From contig CM043942.1 of the NCBI GenBank assembly GCA_014529385.2, positions 58,469,340 through 58,533,339 on the forward strand: a stretch of 64,000 bases of DNA, given 5' to 3'. Below are positions 22,644-32,739 of the stretch, in pieces. The first letter of the stretch is position 1. The number at the start of each line of letters is the position of its first letter. The translations under genes were made by a program, and so were the position numbers. The stretch comes from Adiantum capillus-veneris (lineage: Eukaryota > Streptophyta > Polypodiopsida > Polypodiales > Pteridaceae). Under the pieces are notes generated by a model, which was not told where the DNA came from, did not search any database, and was given only the letters and a program-made list of their open reading frames with translations.

Positions 22644-23555
22644 GACAACAGATTTGTTAGTCTTACATACGTATTACTCGTGCTAGCAAGCCTATCTGTT
22701 GTTATCTTTGTCCTACTTCAAATTATTTTAACTGAACTACTATTCAAAAAAGTTTTATTTGTTCAAAGATTTTGTAATCATCAGAAGGCCATCACCCCTT
22801 CTGATGCAAGTGGCTTCATACATTGCAATTCTTTTTTTCAATCACTTTTCAAGTTATCATAATTCGATTTTAACCATATAGATTAACTTTCCCCTAAAAT
22901 TGTAGTAATTCATTAGAAGGCCATTACCCCTCCTCTTGATGCAAGTGGCAAATTGAAATCTATTTTATAGCATTTATACAGTTTGCATAATCACATATGA
23001 ACAAGATTTATGTAGCATTCTATGTGTGTTTTCAAAAAGAGTTTAGGTAAGCATTATTATGCTCCTATAAAAACTAATGTAATCAAATTTCCAGCACAAA
23101 AGCCCAGCCTACCATCTTGTGATGCCACCATATATGAGAATCAGTAGGTGAATACAAATGCTATGAGCCAGTATTCCAATTTTGAATATTGACAAAGCAG
23201 ATCCATAATTTAGAGCTTTCGAAGGCGGATCTATGTGTCTATTTAGGCAATTTAAGAAAACCAATTAGAGCAACATGAATGAACCAAAATAGAGATAAAG
23301 ATTAATATTTGGTGTTCGCACAAATTCTTCGCCAGACAAAAGATACCATCCTCGAACCAGGTAAACCATCATGACAACCTTCAAGTTTTTTAAACAAAAA
23401 TAACCCTAGTTTATGCACAACAGATTCTATCAAAGTAAATCACGACAGGTGGTTAAGCTTTATCCAAGTAGGAGACAAAGGAGAAATTTGAGAGGCAGCA
23501 AGTTGCTCCACAATATCCATGTTGCAGGATTTCATCACTTAGAAACGACATGGCG

Positions 23556-23558
<3 letters not shown>

Positions 23559-23609
<51 letters not shown>
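23559..23609. repeat. (CT)n microsatellite
   Basis: About 25 CT units. Confidence 0.95.
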
Positions 23610-23614
<5 letters not shown>

Positions 23615-23846
23615 TCTATGAAAACAACCAGAAGAGCAAGGCTAAATGAGGGTGTAAAACAACCCCTCACTTGGCTAAATAAGCAGCTTGTCTACAATTG
23701 GAGTTCATTCAGCAACGCTCAAGGAATGTATTGCATTCACCATAGCAAGATACAGAATCTCCAAGAAATCCTAGTGCCAAAGCCGAGCAAATTTAATCGG
23801 ACTGCACAATATGCCAAGCTTCAAGATGGCATTTGGGGGCTGGGCG

Positions 23847-23848
<2 letters not shown>

Positions 23849-23898
<50 letters not shown>
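23849..23898. repeat. (GA)n microsatellite
   Basis: About 25 GA units, roughly 240 bp from a (CT)n tract of the same length, so the two could pair as an inverted repeat. Confidence 0.95.
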
Positions 23899-23902
<4 letters not shown>

Positions 23903-24327
23903 AGGAGAATAGGTTGGAGTGAATAGACAATAGGTAGGTACGAGCTGCAGTCGAAGCCACATGCATAGAACATATTGGAAAAAATCTAGCATTGGGAGGA
24001 GGCAGATTTTGAATGCATGCACAGAGGCCTAGTATGCCATCTTAACGAAGGGTAGGTGGAGGGAAAGTTCCCACTATATAACGATAGGAGTTTTTGCAAA
24101 GGGGTGCGATACCATCAAACAATGGGATGATTATTCAGCAGAAAACAAAAACCATAAGACCTATGGGTCAATAGGGATATTCTATCAAATGTTAAAAAAA
24201 CAGAGCAAAGCACAAACAAGCCCAATCTAGAGTTAAAAAGACAGATCAAAAGACAAACAAGCCCAATCTAGAGCACAATGCATAAAAAATTTGCATTATG
24301 TATCCTAAAACAAGCGTGTCAAAGAAA

Positions 24328-24370
24328 TGTGTGTGTGTGTGTGTGTGTGCGTGCGCGCGCACGCGTGTGC

Positions 24371-24452
<82 letters not shown>
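24328..24452. repeat. compound (TG)n-(CG)n-(TG)n-(GA)n microsatellite
   Basis: TG repeats (24328-24348), a mixed GTGCGCGCGCACGCG core, TG repeats to about 24410, then GA repeats to 24452. It resembles the compound repeat at 3790-3881. Confidence 0.95.
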
Positions 24453-24456
<4 letters not shown>

Positions 24457-25071
24457 TTGAGAGGGGGGGGCTGGGGGTTTCATTGAAAAGAAAAACAAAA
24501 AAAGAGCTCCACTCACACATGCACACAAGATTGGGATCACATGGCTATAGAAGATGATGATTATCTTGCTCATTTAATGAACGTGGTCATAGGTACATGC
24601 GTGTGTGTGTATAGATTCATAGGCTTTTTCCCATAAGTACGTTGATGCACAAAACGAGGTATGATAGTATGTGTGCTAGAGGCATATCAGTCAGTAGTTT
24701 ATAGTAGGTCTATTGTTTTCTAAGAGACCCTTTTTCAATCTCGTTTTGGTCTTTATCAGCATAACTCTCTTTAGAACACTACCTTTTTGTAATTCTTTTA
24801 AGCAAAGTAGAATTCCACTCTCTTCTTTGGAAATACCATCAGTATTCACCGCAAAAGTATCACCACATACAATGTATTACACAGAATGTCATAATGGCCT
24901 TTATATGTTGTATCATTGTATGCATCTTCTTCATCCTTATGGTTGGTTAAATCAAATAGAGGTACTACAATGTGAAACTACCATGATGGTACATGGAATT
25001 CTCTCACACATTAATTCCAGTGCCCATGCATGCAAGCATCACAACATCATGCAAATTGTCTGGTGGAAAAT

Positions 25072-25224
25072 TGTCAGGACAACGGCAAGGCCGGATTAGA
25101 CAAGGGCAAGGTCGGGCTAGGCAACGTGGAAAGGGAGTTCAAGTAGGGCAAAGGGCTAGGAGTCATGCTATATAGTGGGTGGTTGAGAGGTGGACTCCGA
25201 GGTTCTATTTCCCCTTTTCTAACA
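25072..25224 (+). repeat. 5' LTR (153 bp)
   Basis: Matches 30676-30828 along its whole length. A TATA-like TATATAG at 25169-25175 could be its promoter element. Confidence 0.9.
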
Positions 25225-25225
25225 T

Positions 25226-25238
25226 TGATATCAAGAGC
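25226..25238 (+). other. degenerate primer-binding site
   Basis: TGATATCAAGAGC lies one base after the LTR end. It differs from the canonical TGGTATCAGAGC by one substitution and one inserted A. Confidence 0.65.
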
Positions 25239-25663
25239 AAGGTAACTATTTTTGGGGAAGGCACAGCCATGGAGGAGGGGAGCCACACAATCTTTGCATG
25301 CTTTTGCATGTCAGGGTGAAGGAGGCCACGGAGCTCACTCCCTATGAGGAGGACGACGAAGCCGACGGCGTGGGCAACACCTCCTGCGAGGGGAAGTAGC
25401 CGACAGGCGACTTGCACGGAATTGCGCCCTCTCGGGCTTGACAGCATCGCGCGGGTGCGAGGAGAAAATCCAGTGCATGTAGCAGACGCCCTTGACCACC
25501 ATATGAGGCGGAGTGAGCAAACGCTCCCCCCTTGCGTTGTCTGTAGGTCGCCATAGCCGGTGAGTAGCGTTTTTTTTTTCACACCCGATGGGCATCTAAC
25601 CCAATTGGGGTTAGTGGCCACGGATTTTTTCAACAACTAAGGGACGGTACCCACAGTAGGGTA

Positions 25664-25704
25664 AACCCCCCCCCCCCCCCCCCCCCCCGCCCCCCCCCCT
25701 CCCC
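25664..25704. repeat. poly-C tract inside the element
   Basis: Two long C runs separated by a single G. The Gly-rich frames on the opposite strand are artefacts of it. Confidence 0.9.
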
Positions 25705-26127
25705 TCTTGTGAAGCTTCGGGCAAAGCTAGGAAATCCACCAGAGCCAAGCAAGGGCAAGGCCGGGAAAAATAAAGACAAGCTGCTATTTTCTGTTGCGTA
25801 TCCTGCATGTTCGTGTTCGTACCTTCATTCAAGTCATCGGCAAGGTATCCAACATACACCAACCAAGTGCAGTACGGGTGCTCAAGGCAAACACACCTAC
25901 ACTATCTTATTGTTTTCTTGGAACTAGGAGCAAGATTACATCCTCAGCGGCAATTGGAGCACGAATGAAATTAGCAAGGCTAATTACCAGTATTTTTCTT
26001 TACGACCGCCGACGAGTTAGCACGACTAATCACCGGCCTCTGCTATGAGTTTCTGTGTTCGATACGGCTACGAGCCTTTCTGCAATCCAAGGTATTGTTT
26101 TCTCTTTTGTTCGCACAACACATCTTT

Positions 26128-27003
26128 TCCATGAATGCAGAAATTGATGATCAACACATGTTTGACTTCGAATACTTGGAGTCTGCTTCACTTGTTGATG
26201 CCGCGAGGTCGGATACTCTCACGGAGGGTACCCACGTGACAACCGGGACGGATGATGCATACCCAGGCAGTCTATCTGTCTCTCCACGAGTAAGTACACC
26301 TCCTCCTCAAAGCGTGTTTGATATTCTGGAGGATGATAGTGACTTACCGGATGCCAGGGAGTTTGTCACTTGACAGGACTGGCAAACTTTTGATGCCCGA
26401 TTTCGCAAGTTAGCTGTACGGGTCCAAATATTGGCTATGCAAGTGGAAAATCTCACACGTGAGGGTACCCACGTGACAACCGGGACGGATGATGCATACC
26501 CAGGCAGTCTATGTACGGGTCCAAATATTGGCTATGCAAGTGGAAAATCTCACACGGAGGGTACCCACGTGACAACCGGGACGGATGATGCATACCCAGG
26601 CAGTCTATCTGTCTCTCCACGAGTATGTACACCTCCTCCTCAAAGCGTGTTTGATATTCTGGAGGATGATAGTGACTTACCGGATGCTAGGGAGTTTGTC
26701 ACTCGACAGGACTGGCAAACTTTTGATGCCCGATTTCGCAAGTTAGCTGTACGGGTCCAAATATTGGCTATGCAAGTGGAAAATCTCACACGATTAATTT
26801 ACAATATGCTACCAGGATCAACTTCTCACTTGCTGGAAACCCAAGAGGTTGTCAACCCACTAGTTATGACCAAAGAGGTCCAACATGCACAAGATAATTC
26901 GGTGGTAGGAACAGGTCTGGTCGTGACCAACGTGGTAAGAAAGCGACTATCACAATCCGACTTTCGACGTGCAAAAAGTCAAAATTATGCTTTATTTGCT
27001 TAG
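26128..27003 (+). pseudogene. gag-like remnant carrying internal tandem repeats
   Basis: Frames 26095-26373 and 26431-27003 encode an acidic N-terminus (DQHMFDFEYLESASLVDAA). Copies of a repeat with GTHVTTGTDDAYPGSL and FDILEDDSDLPDAREF follow, and then a heptad-like helix DARFRKLAVRVQILAMQVEN, which looks coiled-coil. The first repeat copy ends in TGA where the third has CGA (Arg). The position just after the leader of an LTR element suggests gag, but I cannot match it to a named family. It ends with a Lys/Arg-rich stretch and a stop at 27001-27003, without a clear zinc knuckle. Confidence 0.5.
26224..26792. repeat. three-copy tandem repeat, middle copy internally deleted
   Basis: Copies at 26224-26460 (237 bp), 26461-26556 (96 bp) and 26557-26792 (236 bp). 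All start GAGGGTACCCACGTGACAAC and end AAATCTCACACG. The middle copy lacks about 140 bp but keeps both ends. Confidence 0.92.
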
Positions 27004-27878
27004 GAACGCATAAAAAAAACTAGTGTCCACATGTCCAACAACGTAAACATGATGCATTAGTTTGTGATTCGACATAAACTCTAGTTGCATAGTAGCTATA
27101 TGTCTTCATACGTGAATGTGGCTTTTCAGAGTATTGTCCATTTTTTGAATTGGGTAGTGTTATGCCCCGATTTCTTTTCTGATACCATAATTTTTGGTAC
27201 GACCAGTCCATACTCTCGGCTTATACGCTCAATCGAAAACATTATGAGGTGCATGCAGGATCAATGACTTAGGGTGTATATGATACACGTGTCACACAAT
27301 TTTACATTCCACATTTACTTTGGACAATATTGTTTGTTGTGCAACGCCAAATGCTTGGTCAATTTCACATGACAAGACTTCTAATTCATGCTACGATTGC
27401 TTTGGCGTCAAGAGTAGTAGCAACCAAGTTGGGAGCACCTACATTAATCGGGATATCATCTCAACAAATCCCTACCAGTCCAGTCCGATGCAAGGCACTT
27501 CTGGTGTAAACTTTTACATTTATGACGGTCACGGTAGCCACGGGCCACTTTTCTATGCAAGGCATGCTAACTAGGTGGTATAAAGTACGCTTCCGTCCTT
27601 ATACAGTCATCACAAACCACCACTACAAGGAACTTAAATCTACGACTTAATTAACCGGCAAAGTGCCATATTTAAGTCATTTTCATACAGTCACGACCCC
27701 CTACACAATAGGTGAGGCCAGATATGGCTTGTGTTTTCTGTTACCTCTCTCGATGAGAGCGTTATACAGTAAGATTGTTACTTGCTTAAAGGATAAGCTA
27801 CATGCTACACATAAGATGCACACAAGCATGGACGCGGTACATACAAGGTAGTAACTTAAGGAAAGTCCCTCAGCCCAG

Positions 27879-27881
<3 letters not shown>

Positions 27882-27947
<66 letters not shown>
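27882..27947. repeat. (CT)n microsatellite
   Basis: About 33 CT units. Confidence 0.95.
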
Positions 27948-27950
<3 letters not shown>

Positions 27951-30660
27951 TATCTCTTAAAAGAAATAATGAAAACTTTTTAAGAATCTTTTGCTACATG
28001 TTTTGTTTGGGGGTCAGCATGAGCCAAGGTGCTCTAACTCTCAGCTAGAAATTGGGCAAGACGTCCTCTACATTGGTCTTTATCACTTTCACCATGATTG
28101 AACACTAATTTCCATATACGGGCTATGAGCCACACACGCTGACTAAGAGTCATTGTTGGCATTCCTGGGGTGCTTGTTCTTAAGATCGAACAGATCTATC
28201 CAGTGGAGTACACATCGATGTTAATTGACAAGCCAGAGTCTTGTCATTACGGATGTTTAGGGTGTCATTTTTGCACAACATGTTTTCAGTCCGACACTCG
28301 AGTTGATTTTTTATAAACTCACATCAGTTGATCTCTACCACGGATTTTTGATACAACAAACCATTGTGACAGCATGGCTGTAGAGCTAGGCCTTTCACTA
28401 GTGTGGATCTCCTGCTCTCTCTATAGCACTACAGGTGTCTATGGACGCATACTGTTGGGGTAAGACCCCACAGGTGCTTACTCAACCACCCCATAGGCAT
28501 TGAAGATCACAGTTGATCTATCCGAGTTGTACTTTCACAAAATGAGGTCCTCAATCTATCAGGGGATAGTGAACAAATTCAAATTTTCAAGTTGATTCCA
28601 ATCATTTTTATACACGGTCGACTATGTTGGTTATCGTTATCTACTCGTTGTGCAGATTCTATAAAGGGTCTTACCAAGGGGTTTGACAACGGGTTTGCAT
28701 TGCGAAGGCAACACCCAGGGTTACCAGTTTAAATTTCTTTACCTCACTAATTTCTCTTTTAGTGTTTCACAGGTCACAGAAATTTTGGTCATGTATCTTT
28801 CCAGGTGGAAAGCTGCACTGGCCATTCAGATAAGTATCAAGTATTATTTATCCCAATGTAAGTATATGTTTTTGGATTTATTTTTTCCAATTATGTTTGA
28901 TTAAGTTCTGTACAAGGGATGTTTGAGCTAGAAGGCTTTCATCCAGTTGGCTCTTAGCCGCATGACACGGTCAGGTAAGAGCACAATATTTTGAGAAAAT
29001 AGTGTTATTTTCTCTATTCCTCAAGATACCGTCATGGGTTTGATTCTTATTGAAATAGTTACAGACCTCCAAGGAATGGTTCTATTTGGCACATGTTGAC
29101 ACATGGGATACAACATGGTCTAGGAACTCAAGGAGTTCAGTTTAGTCAATGTGGAGCAATGATAATGAGGGTCCCTCTCACTCTTGTCGCAAAGTGTTTT
29201 GCAGTTACCTCCACACACAAGTACCTCTTGTACATGATGGATGTCGCTTTTTCGGCCATCCTTATTTGAGACATATTCCACATGTGGAGAATATAAGTCT
29301 TTGGGACTGACACTGGCGCCAACTTCCTAATGATGTGTCGCGATGAGGTCCCTACGTGCTGGTCGCATCCATTTATTAGACCATTTGAAGCACACCGTAT
29401 CAGGAACAATTTCAGTGGCCAGAAATTATCGAGTACTCAAGACAGACTTGCTACAAAGACCAGTGCTGTGAAACCACCTTAACGGAGGGTCGTTTCTACA
29501 TATAGCCAAATATGCTAAGTTTCTGAGAATGTCTCCTGGTTGGTACCTAGGTGTGACTGAGCTTTCACATTCTGTTATGGTCCAACTCTTCTTGAAAGGC
29601 TTTCACGTATGTACCGTGGAAAGTCCCGTCATGGAATTGCGGTTTGGGTAAATTTGTGTTAAATGCATGCACCACTAGGTGTTATGGGCCCTAGTATTCA
29701 ACACTGATTTATTTGGAGCGGCATGCCAATTCATGGACTTTATTCTCTCTGCACCTTTTTGCCCTGCATGTGCAATCTCTAATGCAAATTTATGATGAGT
29801 TTACACCCTGCCATACAAGGTAATGGCACAGTATGGGTATTTGTGGTTACTTGGTCTAAACTCTAAGAGTTTCCTCCAATCCAACCGCTTTAAACCCTGT
29901 TGGTTGCCTCCACTCCATATCGAGTATATGGTTGGATGCTCACAGGTTGAGTCATAGTTCTAGTCAGTCGTGGAAGACTGTCTGTAAGTGGTTGGGGGAC
30001 AGCACCTCACTCTTACTACTGTTATTCATCGAGCGTTGGATGGATAGTTTACAAGTATTTTTTCTAATGCTAAACGATCTACTGAGAGCATACGTTAGCA
30101 CAAATCATTTCTGAATGGGCAATTCTTTTCCTATTCTAGAATTTGCTTAGGTTTTCAACTTTGAACACCTATTTGCAATAGTTTCATAAGTCAAGGACTT
30201 AGTAGGTGTGTTGCCAAAGTATGTTGGCATGTAACCTACATTAGGGGTGAACATGTAGTTCTCTGTATTCCAAAATGGTCAGAAGTATGACATGAGGACT
30301 CTCCCTATTCTATTCCGTAAGAGGTATGAGCTTTTTAAGATACTCACGCAAGTTGAAAATATGGCTCACAACTTCATGGACAGTTGCGCCTAGGTTTAAT
30401 TGCATTACTCCAATACCTTCAGAAGGTTTGAAACCTTGCTATGCCTTTGGACAACTCTTAGTTATAGTTACGCCTTTACAGTACTCAAGTGAGTCATACA
30501 TGGAGTTACCAATTAAGACCCAAGTGCTTGCAAAAGGACAACAATGTTGAAAATCGAGAGGTTGCTCTTGGTTTTATTGAACCTCCTCACTACATTAAGA
30601 AAACATTAGTGGTATTACGAAGGTACTACCACTTTTGTTTTCGAGGACGAAAACTCTTCT

Positions 30661-30675
30661 TTAAGGGGGGAGTAA
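30661..30675 (+). other. polypurine tract
   Basis: TTAAGGGGGGAGTAA immediately precedes the 3' LTR. Confidence 0.8.
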
Positions 30676-30828
30676 TGTCAGGACAACAGTAAAGCCGGAC
30701 TAGACAAGGGCAAGGTCGGGCTACGTAGTGTGGAAAGGGAGTCCAACTAGGGCAAAGGGCTAGGAGCCATGCTTTATAGTGGGTGGTTGGGAGGTGGACT
30801 CTGAGGTTCTAGTTCCCCTTGTCTAACA
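30676..30828 (+). repeat. 3' LTR (153 bp)
   Basis: Same length and termini as the 5' LTR at 25072-25224. Confidence 0.9.
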
Positions 30829-32263
30829 AAAACATGCGTGGAGTGGGTGTGATTCACCATTCTGATTCACCTCTCTATTCACATCTCCTCCTCCGAAAAT
30901 TTCCATACACTCTCTTTGTTTTGAAAAATGTCTAGATTTAGCCCTTTCAAAGAGCTTCTCCTCACAAAGATGGACTACAATTGAAGCACGCTTAAGAGGA
31001 CCGAATTGATCTTCAAATCTTCTGAATACTCTACTCTTACTCGAGAAAAATTGAGCTCAATTCAAGAACACATGTTAAGAGTGCTATTTAGAATCAAAAG
31101 GCAAAGTAGAGAGTAAAAGTGCAATGCAATATAATTAGAAGGTTAGCACAACATGCTAACTAGCACCCAAAATCGTAGCACAAAGTGCTAGTTAGCTTTG
31201 TGAGGCAAAGCACCATATGGTAGCTAAACTTTACAAAGTTTAATAAGCATAAATGGGCATGTGACAAAGAAGATAATTACACTATCAAGTACCCATAGTC
31301 ATAGCACAATGGGCTTATTGGCACCACATAAATGTAACAAACAACACATAAATGACACTTATCAATAAATGTTGGAAGATTATGGTTACCTCTTTGTAGT
31401 GGCTCTTGATTATGTTTTTCATAATGTAAATTTACTTTATTTCAATCACGTTTAATCATGGTGACTTATTAATTGATTAGCACTCCTCAATTTCTAATCG
31501 TTTTGGCATGCTAAAGAGTTTAACTGTGTCATCTAAAATTTGTGTGTTTATAGAGGGTGCTCAAATGGAGCATTTTGATAGTTGTTTACTTGATAGCCTC
31601 TTTAATAATCATGTAGTGTTTGAGCTTGGCGCTCTTGAGATAAGGTTGTGTGTTTTTAAGATGCCCTTATTTGTTTGTTCAAAATGAAATGGAAGGTTGG
31701 GCTTTTTCAATCAGAAAGTAATTCGATAGCTAGTGTAACTCATATACATAGTATTCTCCATTGACAAAATGGCTAAAATTCTTCTACTTTATGGGAAATA
31801 TATTTCAGTTTGCTATCAGGTACATAGCCACATATTTAATTACAAAATATATACATGTCTATGCATCTAGAACCTCGATTCCCTAAAGCTTTTGAATACT
31901 TGCGATAAATTAATTTCTTTCTATAGCTAGGAGTTAGGAGCTAGCATTCCCCAGATAGCATGGACAAAATTTTGAGGCCGCATCGCATTGCCATCACCAC
32001 CATACAAAAGGGCACACATAAGGTCCCCCCTACATTGTCTATCCACGCAAAAAAGTTGAAATCAACAAGTGTGCACACAATTATTCATTTGTTTGCAACA
32101 GCAAGATGGGGAAACCCCTTTATGGTCACCACACAAAGGTATTCTTATATTGTTGAATAGCTCAATAGATTTTAACATGTAATATTTCTAAGTTTGTGCA
32201 TACAGAGGTAATGACTTTGAACGTGTGCGCTATATTTGGAGCCATTGACAAGGTGGTCATCTA
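30829..32263. other. AT-rich intergenic sequence
   Basis: No gene visible. A cluster of short inverted repeats occurs at about 31139-31245. Confidence 0.5.
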
Positions 32264-32378
32264 GGATGTGGCTGTTGATATTTGCCTCACTACAGTAATG
32301 CAGACTTTATATCTGTCAACAGCACGATATAAAAGCCTGCATTACTGTAGTGAGAGGCAAATATCAACACCCACATCC
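32264..32378. repeat. near-perfect inverted repeat (hairpin), 50-bp arms
   Basis: Arms 32264-32313 and 32326-32378 pair with two substitutions and two small indels around a 12-nt loop TGTCAACAGCAC. The outer ends read GGATGTGG...CCACATCC. It lies about 360 bp beyond the VPS8 stop codon, on its 3' side. It could be a MITE or foldback element; an expressed hairpin RNA is possible but unsupported. Confidence 0.9.
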
Positions 32379-32739
32379 TGGTCCTGAACACAAGAAGAAA
32401 GTGGTGGGAGAGCAATTGTACTGAGTAAAGGGCAGACCAATAGAAAGGGCCAGCAAACAAAGGGACGCCTGCTTACACACCTTGCAGAAGTTTGAGGATG
32501 ATTAAGCCAATTAATACAAAATGTAGGACACAATTCTTCCGTCGCTGAAAGATGTGAAAAGGGGGCCTGCCCTCTCCTTATGGCAGGGCATCAGCACAAC
32601 TTATTGCAATTCACTTTTGCCAGGAATAAGTATGCTGCCCTGCAGATGTTGCCAGGCCAAGATCTTACCAGTAAGAAGAATCAATCCATTAATAACACCT
32701 TTTTCTGAATACAATTTTGCCTCTATTTGCTAAAACGGC

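Larger units (their letters stand above)
22644..25071. other. anonymous sequence with microsatellites
   Basis: No recognisable gene. It contains (CT)n at 23559-23609, (GA)n at 23849-23898 and a compound repeat at 24328-24452. A short plus frame (24713-25099) has unremarkable, unidentifiable protein. Confidence 0.45.
27004..30675. other. non-coding internal part of the short-LTR element
   Basis: About 3.7 kb where pol would be expected. Short frames only; I could not find a protease, Y-x-D-D, RNase H or integrase signature in any frame. A (CT)n tract occupies 27882-27947. The last 60 bp still show the EDENSSL-like coding end and polypurine tract, so an ancestral pol is likely but unrecognisable by eye. 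Confidence 0.55.
25072..30828 (+). mobile_element. LTR retroelement with 153-bp LTRs, no visible pol
   Basis: Two 153-bp direct repeats bounded by TGTCAGG...TCTAACA flank 5.45 kb. After the left copy comes TTGATATCAAGAGC, a variant Met-tRNA primer-binding site. Before the right copy comes TTAAGGGGGGAGTAA, a polypurine tract preceded by a GAGGACGAAAACTCTTC coding end typical of plant gypsy elements. Flanks are AAAAT and AAAAC, a 4/5 match to a target duplication. I counted 16 differences between the LTRs (about 10%), so the copy is old. A gag-like remnant is present; I see no RT, RNase H or integrase motif. Confidence 0.8.

Noticed and set aside
25611-25862. Minus frame with a poly-Gly run
   Set aside because: Artefact of the poly-C tract at 25664-25704.
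26092-26140. Possible intron (GTATTGTTTT...TGCAG) before the gag-like frame
   Set aside because: Donor and acceptor look plausible, but with under 60 bp and no transcript evidence it cannot be supported.
26224-26792. Possible CRISPR-like array
   Set aside because: Repeats are long, directly adjacent and without spacers; this is a tandem duplication in a eukaryotic retroelement.
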